Shown here: positions 12,047 to 25,155 of the stretch, piece after piece | Position numbering within the stretch: position 1 is the first letter of the stretch | Layout of the letters: each line of letters starts with the position of its first letter | Translations under genes and position numbers: made by a program | Notes under the pieces: model-generated | Databases searched by the model: none | What the model was told of the DNA's origin: nothing | The model's input: only the letters and a program-made list of their open reading frames with translations | NCBI GenBank assembly: GCA_013368315.1 | Contig: JAACJM010000130.1 | Span: 62,001 to 126,000, forward strand | DNA: 64,000 nt | Direction of reading: 5' to 3' | Source of the DNA: Tetrapyrgos nigripes | Lineage: Eukaryota > Basidiomycota > Agaricomycetes > Agaricales > Campanellaceae

Positions 12047-14449
12047 ATGCGTCTACTCAATGTATTTTCTTACGAGCTGAAAGAGTTCTTTGGTTCAAAC
12101 ATACCTGAATACGCCATTCTGTCACACACATGGGAGGAGGAAGAAATCTTGTTCGCCGATCTACGCGACTCTACAGCACGAGAAGCTGCTACTCGCAAAA
12201 AAGGCTGGCAGAAAGTCTCGGGAACGTGCAGGCGCGCTAGAGACGATGGTCTGGATTGGGTCTGGATTGATACATGCTGTATCAACAAGGAAGGCAGCGC
12301 CGAGCTTTCTGAAGCTCTCAACTCGATGTTCAGATACTATCTCGACTCCTTCGTCTGTTACGCGTACCTGTCGGATTATCGCATCATGGTCGCTGGTTAT
12401 CCCAATACAAAGACCGGAAATGCGACGTTTGAGAGTTGTCGGTGGTTTACGAGGGGATGGACTTTGCAGGAGCTTCTTGCACCAGCTGATATAGTCTTTT
12501 TTGACGCTGAATGGAAGGACATGGGGTCGCGGTTAGGTCTGAGGGATGCCATCAGTAAAGTGACAGGCATTCCTACTACCGTTCTCAAGGATGGGGATAT
12601 TGAGGACATCAGTATAGCGGCAAAGATGTCGTGGGCTGCGGACCGCCAGACTACTCGAGAGGAAGACCGTGCCTATTCTCTTATGGGCCTCTTTGGCGTC
12701 AATATGCCACCCCTTTACGGAGAAGGAGGCCCCAGTGCGTTCCTGCGTCTCCAGGAGGAAATTATCAAATTTTCCAACGACCAAAGCATCTTTGCTTGGA
12801 GTACTCCTTCCGTTACCAGCGCAGAGGATGAACGTCGAGGACTTCTCGCGAAATCTCCTTCCGAGTTCAAGGCTTGCGGCGACATTCGTGTATTGCAGGA
12901 CAGCCTCGACCTCCCTTATTCTCTGACCAATAACGGCATGCACATATACCTTCCCTTGGAACGTGCTTTTGACTTTCCAGATCCCGGCGTCGAGATATCC
13001 ATTGCCTATCTGCGTTGTGGCCGCTTTAATGAGGATGGACGTTTGGCGATTTTGCTTCGCAAGTTGAAGGATCAGCAATACGAGAGGTGGCATCCAGATT
13101 GGCTTCTCAGGCTACCTCAGCATAGATTGGCTTCTTTGACAATCGAAGAGATTTACGTAAAAGAGGTTCACCGGCCTCTACTCATGAGACCTCGTCGACA
13201 TCCCTTTGACTCCTCTATGAACTCCTTTGAATACGCTACACGGCCCGTGGACAACGTCGTCTCTGTCTTTTCACACACCACATCCATAGATCCAAAAAAC
13301 ATCCGTCCAGTTGCAGACGAGGTTCCTACTACAGGGGCTCACATACTGCAATACAAACTCGATCGTTCCGACTCTGACGAAGAGCCAATCACTGTCTCTG
13401 TCTGGTTCGCTCGAAAGTCTATATTGGATTCATTCTCCTTGACTCCATTGCATGACGAGCATGACCGAATTGTTTTACCTTTCAACGAAGACGAGTGGCT
13501 TTTGGTTACCCTTCGGAAAGAGTATGTTTTAAGAGAAGGCAACAGAGCTCGCTGTCGTTTGGAGTTTGATATCATCCTCACACGTGAAGGACAAGGACTG
13601 GGCTACGCTTCATCGGAAGAATTGCTCCAGTCTGATGTTGATCCACCGTCGTTGAGCCTGGCAACTCCTGACCAGACTCAAGTTTTGGTTTTTACTGAGC
13701 TACCGCCCCCAGAAGGACCTTATGTCGCGACTGCGTTCAAAGTCGAGAATCCAGAAGAACTATGGTCATCTATCGAGAATCCTAACGACAACGTCGACAT
13801 GGAATGGGAGTACATAGGTTCTTTTACCTCTTCCAAAGTTGCAATTTCCACTTTGACCAGCGGATGGTACGTGGTCATGTCATGTATATGACCAGTTGGT
13901 TTTACTGACCCGACCCGGCTTTCCAGCTCGTTGCTATGGCTTCAGTACTCTTTGCTCAGTGACCTCACAAGCTTCAATCTAGCACCTCTTTCTGTGCTGA
14001 GGGACCGCCAGTGGGAACACGAAACAAGTCCTGAGCTTCGTGATTCGCGACCTGGGCTGTCTGTCGTTCTAGAGATCCGCAATGGTCTTGTACGCTGGTG
14101 GAATGTACTGCCTTTCAACGAGGACCCAAGAAATCCTACTAGGGACAAAGTCGCCGTTACGTCAATGATTAGAAAATACCTCTCGCACACTGGCAACCCT
14201 CAGAGCCAGATTGAAGTCCCAGGCATCAACGAATTGGCAAATTTTTCAAATCCAGACGCAGGGATGTACATATACTTAGGTGAAGGTCGTGTGAACGCGA
14301 CTTGGGTACAACTCGAATACACTTGCACGAAGAACGCGCAGTTTATGGATCAAAATTTGCTTCGGATTATGATTGGTTTCGACCATGCCCAATTACGATA
14401 TGATGAGGGTTTTATCAATGACTTAGGGGAAGGGATAGCCATGATGTAG
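12047..14449 (+). CDS. HET-domain protein (two exons)
   Basis: Exon 1 runs 12047-13866 and exon 2 13927-14449, joined by a 60-nt GT-AG intron (13867-13926). The HET domain shows YAILSHTWEEEEILF, WVWIDTCCINKEGSAELSEA and CRWFTRGWTLQELLAPADI, then a DUF8212-like block TTREEDRAYSLMGLFGVNMP and PLYGEGGPSAFLRLQEEI. The long C-terminal region (residue 260 to the end) is shared with the other two HET proteins here, for example EDEWLLVTLRKEY, and has no recognised catalytic motif. Unlike the gene at 1-3744 it has no caspase-like tail. HET proteins act in heterokaryon incompatibility and other cell-death responses. The ATG sits in a context (GATGCGTCTACT) also seen in the paralogue at 18132, which supports the start. 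Confidence 0.85.
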
Positions 14450-14724
14450 TTCTGGAGACGTATCTCGGCATTTCGCATGATTGTTCATGCATGAAGGATG
14501 GATAGTACAACCGGCGTCACTGTACAGTGTAGTCGATGATTGCCAAATTTGGAAGTTCGAACATGACCATACAGTCCATCTCCAATTCGGTGTAACATGA
14601 TATGTACACGTATTTCTGGAGATAGTTATTATTGTAGTGGTGCGTCTAGCCAATATGCAACAAGATCCACTCTTAGATCTGCTAATATTTATATTCTGCG
14701 TTTATCTCACCCCCTTCAAGATCT

Positions 14725-16482
14725 TCAAGACCGCAACTTCCTTTGTTGTCGCTTTAAGGACGCCTCTTTGCATTTCTCTCTATGTCCCGCCTTCCAGTGA
14801 GCCTTCTGACAGTCCGTAGAGCAATAACTCGTCTCCTGGCAACTCGCACAACTTTTACTTTTCCCTCCCCAAGCCTCCAACCTCTTTTCCCAATCCTCGT
14901 TCCTTCCCCTTTTACCCCTAGCCTCTCTCCCCTTCTTTAACTCTGCCTTCTCCAAACAATTAGGATTATCACACCCATAGTATTCCAAACAATCCCATTT
15001 TCCAGAAATGTTGAGATTAGACCATTTATATCGACGCTCGATGCTATCAGGCAGGAAGATATATTCCTCGATGAGATTTTTCCATGCAGGAGATGAAGCA
15101 GATTTGATTAGTTGGGTTTGCATTTCCGGAGTGGCGCGTTTGAGAGAGTGGGAAAGGAAGTGGAAAAGAACGGCTGTATTCCAGGTTTCGCGTCTGCCAG
15201 CAGTGCTGAAGGGTGCGACACCGTGGTGTTTGTACATTTGGAAGAGGGCTTTAGCGAAGACTGGGTGTCTCTGAAGTGAAAAGAATGGAATATTGAGAAG
15301 TTGGGTTTTGGAATAAGATAGGTAACATACCACAATGTTTTTGCCTTCATCCGACCATTCCATCTTGGATGTTAAAGCGCGGGTGATAGAAAGCATTGAG
15401 GTCTTCGTCTGGTTCTCCCAAGCAGAAGCTGGCAGTTCCTGCAGAGTGGTCTCGCAAAGTTTGACACAAGAGCTGTTCACCTGCATTAATTACACGAGCA
15501 ATCAGTCCAAGCATTGCAAAAGAAAAGGCAAGTGCACACACCCAATCGCCATAAAGCGAGCCCAGTCCGCCAGCATGGCTAAACTTGACCATTGCGTCCT
15601 TGTTCCAGTAAATGGGTCGAATGGAATCCGTCAAAGGGTCTCCGAGCACATCCTTCCACGTACTAGCGGTCGACCAATTCACAAGTCTGTGTAAAGCTTT
15701 TTCAGCCCAACGCTGCCTCTCTGGCTGGCCCTTGGTGTCCGTCAAGATGAAAGCAACGTGCAGGTCGACAAAAAACCAGGCCATAGCGTACACAGCAAGA
15801 TCCTTTCCTGCGTTGTCCGAGATAGCCTGAACGACTTCACGGTCGTCATCGTCGGCCTCTTCGTCCTTTTCCAAATGTTTTGCCATTTTCCTGTGAAGGG
15901 TACGATATGGACCGATGTCGAGCTCTTCATCGAGTAGGAAATTTTCGAAGGAAAGACCACCAACGGCCATCAAAGCCCATAGACGAGGAAGATCAAGTTG
16001 GAGGTATAAGCCGATTTTATGGAGGGTGAGAGTCATCTCGAATACCGTCGGGAAGTCGCAGTACTTGATAGCATCTGCTGTCCGGTCTTGAGTTACTCGG
16101 AAGTCGTAGTAGACGCGAATGAGATATCGTAAACGACGGAAAATGGCTGGTAGCTTGTGGAACTCATCTCTGCGGTCCCCCTCCACGATCCTCAACGCGT
16201 TTTCATAGCACCAACACGCGCCGGTCTCTATCGGAGGCGTCTTGCGAGTAGCTGGCCCTCTTTCTGTGAATGGGCTATCTCCGGCATTCATCAAGTCTGC
16301 ATCTTCTCCCCTAGCCTCGCAAATTCTAGCCTTTGCTCCACGTTTTCCTTCAAGCTTCCACCATTTTTGGGTCGTAGGTTTGCAGCACGTTCCAGCTGCG
16401 GTTGGATGCTTCGGCCAAGGTCACTGAGTTTCCTGAGAGCCTCCCAGTCACTTTCAGTAAATTGCAAGTCTGCTAAGGACAT
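14725..16482 (-). CDS. MYND zinc-finger protein
   Basis: Exons on the minus strand give a helical N-terminal body (from about 16294, [20 protein letters not shown] onward, [38 protein letters not shown]). Two introns lie near 15480-15545 and 15275-15330. The C-terminus is a MYND finger: [18 protein letters not shown], then [20 protein letters not shown] and [10 protein letters not shown], with the seven Cys and one His in the expected order. MYND fingers bind proline-rich partners; in fungi such proteins are many and mostly uncharacterised. The first exon from 16482 ([19 protein letters not shown]) needs a frame change near 16290 to join the main body, so the start is either there, through an unrecognised short intron, or downstream. 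Confidence 0.75.
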
Positions 16483-16984
16483 GAGACAGAGGAGAGAGAC
16501 GCGTGAAGGAGCGTGTCACTGTCACTGTCAGTGATTCGCGACCAGTTTAAATTTCTCACCCATCAAAATCTGTTCAGTCAATTCCAGGAAAAACGTAATT
16601 CTTGCTTTCTCAGCTAGAGCCTACCAATGTTATGAAAAATTCTACACATGAGTGATATCCTAAAGTAATCCTCTAGAACACTTCCAGTGCCAATCACCCA
16701 ACAAGCCGTATCTACGTCTCGTCGTGCGGCGGCGGACCATTATTGTTATTAGTAGCCCTGCCTTGGATGGATGTTACTCTCATTCTCCGAGTTGATATAT
16801 CTGGGTCATCAAGTCAAATCAAATCCTGCATGGAAAGAGAAAGAAACACTGCACATATGGAACGATTCAACGACCCAATCTGCACATATGGAACGACCCA
16901 ATCTGCACATATCCCGGGAAGCCTACACGTCGAGCTTGAAGGATCTACACGTAAACAGACGTATCAGTTTGGTAGTTCCGTTAA
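16483..16984. other. Intergenic with short tandem repeat
   Basis: No gene seen. The stretch from 16851 to about 16914 contains three imperfect copies of a unit built on CACATATGGAACGACCCAATCTG. The region is the likely upstream part of the MYND gene. Confidence 0.45.
16851..16914. repeat. Three imperfect tandem units (GCACATATGGAACGA...CCCAATCT)
   Basis: The string GCACATATGGAACGA recurs at 16851 and about 16879, followed each time by a CCCAATCTGCACATAT-like segment. The third copy is partial. Confidence 0.7.
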
Positions 16985-17350
16985 CAAGTGAAACAGCTAA
17001 CCCACCTTGATTCATGAAATCCCTAACCTGAGCCCACGTCAACAACCCCGCATGCGCATGAGCAAAAAATCTCTGCTGTGCTTGATTGGTTGGGCCATCG
17101 GGTCTGGCGTCGGGAGAGGCGTTGGGGTCGAATGACGTATATTGCAGGTTTCGGAGGGTGTTTTGGTTGGGGACGTTGATTCGGGAATGGGGATCGATGG
17201 CTGGTTTTGGCGAAGGTGAATGAATGATGGGACGAATAAGAAGACGAAGGCAAGAACTCACTGTGCACCGCAAACACGAATACGCTCCTGTCAGGATTGG
17301 TCTCGACATTGTTCTGGCCATCCACGTCAATCTGCAACGAAAAGTCATTT
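16925..17350 (-). CDS. Possible small gene, unknown function
   Basis: Two open segments on the minus strand can be joined by a plausible GT-AG intron (about 17203-17264). The upstream one reads IDVDGQNNVETNPDRSVFVF and follows a good acceptor (GTTGCAG, near 17338). The downstream one reads RINVPNQNTLRNLQYTSFDP and then GLLTWAQVRDFMNQGGL. No family was recognised. Neither a start codon exon nor a stop is securely placed. It may be a gene fragment. Confidence 0.3.
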
Positions 17351-17402
17351 ACCGAACTATCTGTTGCACTACTTCAAGATGACAAAAGAAAACCGGCTTT
17401 GA

Positions 17403-18131
17403 AGATACCATAGGATTACACCTTACTGAAAGGTTACAAGTCCTATTTATAGGACGAGTCTTATTGTGAGCTCAAATGGCCACATTTTTCGTATCCCGGG
17501 AAATATACCCTATTCCGTCAGCTCGGCAGACTCGGCACCAAGCTTCTCCGCAAATTCTCCGTCACCTTTCGCCGAGCAACGGACCAGTGACCAGTGACCA
17601 GTGCCCAGTCCGTGGCCCACATCTACCTCTTAGTCTATTGCATTTTGTGCAATGGGATGAGGACTCGTACCTGCCGCTGTATACAGTGGCCCGCACCGGC
17701 ATATTGTGCGATACTGCTGGCAGCTCTACAGCTTTTTCAGCGTTAAAAAGACGTTTACAGCTTTCCCCTTGGAGTTCTTCACCTACACGGTCTACCATCC
17801 TCTCAAAGCTGCAACCACAGGCATCCAAGAGTCTGCTCTCTTCCTCACATCTATAGGTTGCACTAGGTTGCAGTTATCTCTAGGTGTGTAACAGAGCTTC
17901 CCTGCGGCTTTATCATACTCAGCTTCCCTCTCAAATCTGTTCATCAGTCCCTACACTGATCCTCGCGACGGCTATCGCTTTAAGGCCTCTAAAGGCTATC
18001 CTCTTTCGATATCGCCCTCAACTACTCTGCTCGTAATCAGTGCTAGAACCATCCATTTAAGGTGTGTATCGCGTTTCATCGGCTACTCTTCTGGCGCTCA
18101 CCTCTTACAGCTCGATTCGTCATACCTATCT
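17403..18131. other. Intergenic / 5' region of HET gene 3
   Basis: Pyrimidine-rich stretch with no motif-bearing ORF. At 17581-17611 a short CCAGTGA unit repeats three times. The last 200 bases probably contain the promoter and leader of the HET gene at 18132. Confidence 0.4.
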
Positions 18132-20510
18132 ATGCGTCTACTGAATACATCCACCTACGAGTTGGAAGAGTTCGTTGGCTCCTTTATCCCCGAATACGCT
18201 ATTCTCTCGCATACATGGGAAGACGAAGAGGTATTGTTCTCGGACTTACGGGACGAGTTCACTCGGAAAGCTGCTGAATTGAAGAATGGATGGCAGAAGG
18301 TTCTGGGAACATGCAGGCAGGCTAGAATCGACGGGCTGGAATGGGTCTGGATAGATACCTGTTGCATCGACAAGGAGAGCAGTGCTGAGCTGTCCGAAGC
18401 CATCAATTCCATGTTCAGATATTACGGCGATTCTTTCGTGTGCTACGCATACTTGTCCGATTATCGCATCACGGTCGCTGGTTATCCCGATGCGAGAAAT
18501 GGCAACGCGACGTTTGAGAGGTGTCGATGGTTTACGAGGGGATGGACCTTGCAGGAGCTCCTTGCACCTGCTGACATGGTCTTCTTTGACGCAGAATGGA
18601 AGGACATGGGAACGCGCTTGGGCCTGAGGGATGCCATCAGCAAAGTGACGGGTATTTATACCATCGTTCTCGTAGATGGCGATCTCCAACGCATCAGTAT
18701 AGCGGCGAAGATGTCTTGGGCTGCCGACCGCCAGACTACTCGGGAGGAGGACCGTGCATATTCTCTTATGGGACTCTTTGGCGTAAATATGCCACTACTG
18801 TATGGCGAAGGAGAGGATAGGGCATTCATGCGTCTGCAGGAGGAGATTATTAAATACTCCAATGACTTAAGCATCTTTGCTTGGAGTGCACTTCTCAGCG
18901 ATGAAGGCACCTGGGACTCATTGCCTCAATATAGAGGACTTCTTGCAAGATGCCCTTCCGAGTTCAAAGACTCTGGCGATGTAGTCACCATGAGACCAGT
19001 CATACACAGCAAGATCCCCTACTCTTTGACCAATAAAGGCCTGCATATCCAACTTCCCTTGGAACCTGTCCCTGAAGACCTAGGCAGAGTTCCGAAAGAT
19101 GTATTCATTGCCCATCTCAACTGCGAAAAGACCGGAGCGGAACGCCTAGGAATTTATTTGCGAAAAATACCTAATTTGGAGAATACGTATGAGAGGTGGC
19201 ATCCGCATTGGTTGCTAAAGCTATACTGGAAGCCTTCGCATTGGATTATCCGTATGAAGGAGATATATGTGCAAGATTTTCGCCCATCATATCTTGGCTG
19301 CAGACGGCGCAATTTGCGATCCTCTGCCCGTCTGAGCATCGGATGGTCTCCCGCCAAAGACGAGCTCGTCTCACTCTCTTCGAAGACAGCGTGCATTGAT
19401 CTTAAATCTGTACAAGAATGGGAGGAATATTCATCCTCTCCTAGTGACAGTCGATCTCATGCAAGATATTATGAAATTTATTATCACCCCAATACCAACA
19501 GCAATCCCGTCAAAATCAATATCTCTTTCGTTTACAACTTTTACCCTGGCCATGTCTTTCTCAGGGTAGACAATCAAACCAAAGGCCTTCACAGACGGGG
19601 TCTTGGAGGTGCTCCTCCTAACGACCAAGTGATCATGCCCATAAATGAAAGCGAATCTTTGTTGATTACCGCTCGAAGAGAACGGCACCCAAAAGACATG
19701 GACACTATTCTCCAAGCTCGTCACCGCTTGGCTTTCGATACTATATCAAACTCCCTGCCGCAGCCAGATGCTTCAAATCTTCCCTCCGCGGAAGTGCCAG
19801 TACAGCATTCTGTCCCAACCAAAATGTCTTCCCTTGAACGACAGAATAGGACTACCTTGGCACTATCATTACAGTCAGAATTTTGGGGTATAGGATGTAT
19901 CTCCTTGTATTTCCAAGATGAGGCAGGCACGTTCAACCGAAAATGGGGGGAAGAAACCGAGCTTGGCCTAGTAGGTGACGAGCAATTCCATCGTGAAACC
20001 AGAATACAAGATGGCAGCAAACCGTAAGTTGCCAACTCATTAATGGTGGTATTTACTGGTTTTCTTATAGAGTTATTTCACAACCACAGGTCACTGATGA
20101 TCCTTCGTATTTTCCCAGACAAATTGGGAGACGACTACCCTGACTACTTGTTCGAACGGAGAATGACCAAACAACTTCTATTGATATTCGAAATCCGTGA
20201 TTTTCGAGTGTGCTGGTATAAAGCTGTTCCGGTTGAGAACATCGACCATAGCCGATTCCAGGAATTCGATCACCAGGCCGCCATGTACAAGGCGATGGCT
20301 ATGGAACTTTTGCAAAACCGCTCACCAAATGAAGTTACATTCATAGCAGAGTCTGACGATTCGTATGTCGAAATGGAGGCTATCGATGCTCTGCGGGTAC
20401 GGATTTCTGTGAACAAACCCATAAAAATGATTGCGCACGATGTGCTTTGGGTTCAAATCGGTCTTGGGCTGGCAGTGGGTTTGCCACCTGCTAATGACCT
20501 TCTCCATTGA
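18132..20510 (+). CDS. HET-domain protein (two exons)
   Basis: Exon 1 runs 18132-20023 and exon 2 20090-20510 with a 66-nt intron (20024-20089). HET motifs are YAILSHTWEDEEVLFSDL, WVWIDTCCIDKESSAELSEA and RWFTRGWTLQELLAPADMV; the DUF8212-like block reads TTREEDRAYSLMGLFGVNMP. It is more similar to the gene at 12047 than to the one at 1-3744 through the first 250 residues (both read ITVAGYP/IMVAGYP and KDMGxRLGLRDAISKVTG). The C-terminal half is strongly diverged, ending WVQIGLGLAVGLPPANDLLH. A conserved recognition core with a variable C-terminus fits a non-self-recognition role, which is inference. Confidence 0.85.
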
Positions 20511-21280
20511 TCCCTTTGGACAAGGCATGCGCAGGCCTGGGAGGTGAAAAGGGAGATTATATATTTCTTTTCAGTACTTTCTGCAAAAAATAATGTGAGT
20601 TATGGACTTGACTTACATCGTTATTGCTGCCTTTGAGTGCTTGCCGTCTTCCGCTGTACAGTGTAACACAATGAGGATGAATATAGCGTTGCAGGTACTG
20701 TACTTGTATTGTATCTAACGCGTATACGCATACGTGTTCATCGTTCATCAGAATTGATATGAGGCTGGTTGTGAGAAGGAAAATAGTAGTGATTCGTGAA
20801 GGTTGAAAGGGTGTTAGACGGAAAGCAAACCTTACACCTACTCCCGGGCCACCATCGCTATACACGGCTACGTGTACACCTCAGCGGGAAAAAAAACCAA
20901 ACCTCTGTATGTATCTCGATTCTCTTTCCTCCATCTTTATCTCTCTTAGGTCTCCTCCCCGCCTCAGCCTCCCTCTCAATTTCATCCTTATCCCCACCTT
21001 ATCCGAGTCTCAATTCCACTATGCGCGCCACCCACCCTCTTCATCTTCTTCATACTTAAAGCTTAATTTCTTGCCATCCCATCCTTCCTCTTTATCATCC
21101 TAGAATAGAGTAAATGTGAACGAGAACGAGACCTGATCAAGTCAGACTAGTATAATCGTGGAAGTACTAGTGGTCGACACTGACGACAACTACGACGAGT
21201 GCGACCAGGGGAAGAGGAAGTCTATATAGTACTCCTCAAACCTCCCGTAACCATAATATCGATATCACAGTGAAAGCATA
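20511..21280. other. Intergenic between convergent genes
   Basis: No supported coding sequence. The 20557-20865 minus open frame lacks any motif. The region around 20900-21110 is C/T-rich on the plus strand. Confidence 0.4.
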
Positions 21281-22230
21281 TTAACAACTTGGACCCGATG
21301 AGCTGCACGCACTAGGACCTGATGTCACAACTCCTGTCGCATTCGTTAATGCTGCGTTCATCATCGTTGTGTTACCATACGTCACTCCTTTCGTCCTGCT
21401 GCTCGAAAGGTCACGCAGGGGGACTGGTAGTCCATCCCATAGCTGAATGCTTCCGTAGTAGACGAGACTAGTAACAATCAGATCCACCAACTTGTAGTTG
21501 TCAGCTTCTGGGTTAAAGGACAATGACAACATAGCCCTTGCTTTAGATGTTCCCTGGTTGAAGATGGCTATTTGCCTCGAGTTGAATTGATCAATGAGCT
21601 AGGGAGGCGATGATAAGAGAACGATCACTTCATACGAGAAGGAAGAGGTCCCAACAAGTCACAAGCTTACCCTAAATTCCTTGCCTTCTTGGATACATTC
21701 CCACTGATAGACTTTCTCGTCGAACGGATTCATAAATTCGAGTTTACTTCACTGAAGTGAGCCATCATCATCAATGAACACTAAGTACTACCGACTCACC
21801 TCTTTCCATCACTCCATTCCAACTTGCCAACTTTCACCCACGCCCCCGTTCCCACCTGGTCCCCACCACCTCTCAAACACAAAAGATCCCCTCTCAATAC
21901 ATGCATTCCTTCCACTCTTCCCACCTCAATTTTCTTTTTCTGCCCATCATAGTCTGTCCCATCCAGAATCCTCTCAACACATCCCTTGAACGACTCTTTA
22001 TGCGGTCTCGAGTGGCAATGCTTCCCAGCCAAAGCTTTTTTGAGCCCCGTATGATCAGGAACTCGAAGGATATAGACTGTTCTCCCGGATGAGTCGAGGA
22101 TTCGGGTGTTGAAGAGATCTTCTGCTGATAGTAGATTGTTATTTCCAGAGTGCCGGGGTCTGGAAGAGGCAGGCGCAGAGACAAAGGTGTAGGTGTAGGT
22201 GGAAGTGTTCGAGTTCTTCATGCTCATCAT
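21281..22230 (-). CDS. DUF6593-like protein, three exons
   Basis: Minus-strand exons are about 22230-21799, 21748-21671 and 21599-21281, joined by GT-AG introns. Exon 1 reads LFNTRILDSSGRTVYILRVP; exon 2 MNPFDEKVYQWECIQEGKEF; exon 3 LIDQFNSRQIAIFNQGTSKA, then LVDLIVTSLVYYG. The pattern (a strand pair 'Y+W....ELRLVD....IA.F' followed by 'LVDLIVTSL') resembles DUF6593, a small beta-rich domain frequent in Agaricomycetes with no known function. The Met at 22230 is chosen over 22320 because the intervening residues look like leader sequence. The C-terminus is Ser/Thr/Ala-rich. Confidence 0.55.
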
Positions 22231-22320
22231 ACTTGTGCAAATAGAGTCAGTCAAATATGGCAATGTGCGAATACGTACGTACGTACCACCGAAAGCAAGA
22301 TGGATTTTTGCGAGAGCCAT

Positions 22321-23565
22321 CGCCTACATACATATATATCTTCATCCAAAACCCGCTTCCTGATATCCATCCCGCATGTCTATTGCCACTGTGCCACCAG
22401 CTTCAGTAAACCATCATAGTGTTACTGAACACTTTAGACGCTATGTAGATTTGGAGTCAACGTTGGAGTCGAAGCTTGAATGTACATAGTACGCCCCACA
22501 AGCCTCAAGCTTGATATGATGCATACGTTGCAAAGATATCTGACATTCCATTTCTTCGCCGTATGGTACTGGTTCGAGATGAATGAGATTACCACGGTCT
22601 TCCAAGTCCTATGTATCTTGAAGTTCTGCTGGCCCATCTACGGAAGACAAGCACTTATAGGTACATCACAGCTTAAAGCCTAGGCCCCACTTTGTCACTG
22701 TCGGTGACGATAACCCTACTAGTGCGCATTGCAATTAGCCACATACATCTCTGTATCAATGCCACTGACGTTGTGGCCCGGAAACGTACGAAAAGCTGTG
22801 CGAACTCAAGATTCAGTGGGACGAGACAAAATTGTCAATGTAGTCATTAGCCAGCTACTCCTCCACGTTGAATGGTGTGCGCAGTACTCTATATATGTAC
22901 GTGTAACGGTTCTATTCTCATACAACTAAAGACTAGCTTATATTATCCACTGATCCAAAATTCCACATCGACCATTGATTGGAGCTCGTTCATCTCGTAC
23001 CTCAGTGCACGCATTGCTTACGAGGGCCTAATTTGGGCCTAATCGTCATAGCGACCAGAAAAGGAGTAAGCTGACCGGTACCATGCGCTATGATTACTTA
23101 CCTCTTAGACAAAGAAAGCTACGAGCGGCACACTTGATAGCCGTTGGAAGAAATCGAGTCAAAAACGGCAGGCCAATGCAAATCTAGCTCTGCAACTTGC
23201 AAGGTTGTCGAGAAGCTAGGCATTGGGAAAGGACGGTAACATACTTATGGAAAGAGTCTTGATGCAGTGGTAGCTGAGCTGAGTGGGGGACGAGGTGATT
23301 ACGAGTTACGAGGCCTTTAGGCTTAACTTAAACAAGCTTTACGACCCATGCCTTTGTCATGGAGGCTCGCTTCGCTCGCTCCACTCCTCCGGCATGAGTC
23401 GACAGCTTGTAGCGCCTCCATTCCACTGTAAAAAGAAATTCATCATTGAACAACAAAATAAAATTGGTTTCATGTTCAGAGCTCAATCAAAGTACAAAGC
23501 ATAGTAGTTATGGTGATGTCAATAGTACACTTCTATAAACTATGTTATGAGTCTTACAGTCTCTA
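22321..23565. other. Non-coding stretch, with a GC-rich hairpin near 23365-23385 that may belong to the Helitron 3' end
   Basis: No gene was recognised. GGCTCGCTTCGCTCGCTCC (about 23367-23385) can fold back on itself. It lies about 180 bases past the end of the Helitron helicase frame, where a Helitron 3' hairpin would be expected. A clear CTRR terminus was not fixed. Confidence 0.35.
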
Positions 23566-25155
23566 TTATCTGCAATGCATAGTCAGTGTCAGTTCATTTA
23601 TGTGCAGTGTCCAGCAATACTTACCTTCTCCAAATAGTACCTTTACTTGCTGACTTGAAGTGCACCTTAATAGGGCCACATACAACTGGCCATGAGTAAA
23701 AACTGATATCCATAAGTCTAACCCCACATGATCCACAGATTGCCCTTGAGATTTGTTGATAGACATTGCAAAGGCAAGGCAAACTGGAAACTGACGACGC
23801 CTCAGTGTAAATGGGAGATCCAGGTTCCCAGGTTCAATATTCAGGCAAGGTATGAAAATCTTTTTGCCAGTGTGATCCCCACCAATGATCCTTGCCTCTA
23901 AGACATGCATGTTTGCTGCAGTGAGCACAGCTCTGGTGCCATTGCAAACTCCATTTGATGGATCCAAATTCCGCAAGATCATAATTGGAGCACCAACTTT
24001 CAGTTGGAGATTTGACAGTGGAAGACCTGAACCTTTGATTGAGTTCAGATATTCTATTGGATAATTGAAATCACCCTCTGAAAATGCAGAATCAGCACTG
24101 GGATATGTTAATTCATCTCCTCGAAGCATATTGAGGCATTGTTGGTTTAGCTCATCTACACTATCATTTCTAGCTGAAAGTATGGTCTGCTTGAGAAACC
24201 AATCATCAGATTCCATAGAAGCTGGATTGATGGTTTGTAGGCCTGTATAGATTGCTGCCACTAATGACTCAGGTGTATCTCCACATTTCATCCCTGGATC
24301 CAGTTGAACTTCAAAGTTAGAATCAAGACAATGATTGCAGCCATGCCCAATATCAAGAAGCCATTTTGCATATTGTCTGTCCTCTTCAGAGCTACTGTCC
24401 AACCTCTTATTGTGTTTCAGGTGGAGAATTTGGATATCCTTCCAAATATATGACCTTTGGATACACTGGCCAATAATCTGTTCAGCTGTGTCTTTCTTGA
24501 CTACTGGAAGAATTTGCTGAAAATCACCACCAAAAACAACAGTGATGCCTCCAAATAGCTTTTCTGGCTCTGACCGTATATCCCGCAAAGTGAGGTCTAC
24601 AGCTTCCTGACAAAAGCAATCCTGCATGGGCACCTCATCCCAGATAATCAGATCAACTTCGCGAAAAAGCTTTCCCAAAAGGCTCTGCTTTTTCACTGAA
24701 CATAATTTCCCCTCATAGATTTTGATTGGTATCTTAAATGTTGAGTGTGCTGTGCAACCACCAATCAAAAGTAATGCTGCAATGCCTGATGAGGCAACAC
24801 AAAGGACAATCTTCCTCTCTGCATGAAGGGCATAACACAGAGTATTGTAACGGAATGTCTTTCCAGTCCCAGCTGGGCCATGCAGAAAGAATAATTTGGG
24901 ATCATTATCGATCACTGACTTCTGGATCTCCTCAAAAGCAGCAGATTGCTCTGCATTCAACTTGCTGATATTTTCTTGAGCCTTTTGTCTCTCTTCCTCA
25001 GGATCATATGCTAACTGCTCTGCAATTAACCGGTTTCCTTCAAGCTGTTCCCACTGCTCATAGTTTGGTTGAGGCATGGAAGAAAATTTTGAGTCTCTCA
25101 GTCCTCATTTATGCCTCCATGAAATAAAACCTTATCAATAAGATAAAGACCATAG
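23566..25155 (-). pseudogene. Helitron helicase (Pif1-like) fragment
   Basis: The 503-residue frame starts MPQPNYEQWEQLEGNRLIAE and has Walker A GPAGTGKTFRYNTL, Walker B-like LIIWDEVPMQD, GGDFQQILPV (motif III-like) and a C-terminal SINKSQGQSVDHVGLDLW. This is the superfamily 1 Pif1-type helicase of Helitrons, which unwinds donor DNA during rolling-circle transposition. The upstream part YGLYLIDKVLFHGGINED is in another frame, so at least one frameshift separates it from the helicase core. The ATPase motifs themselves look intact. Confidence 0.85.

Noticed and set aside
20557..20865. Minus-strand 102-codon frame downstream of the third HET gene
   Set aside because: No motif, no splice partners, and low-complexity neighbours.
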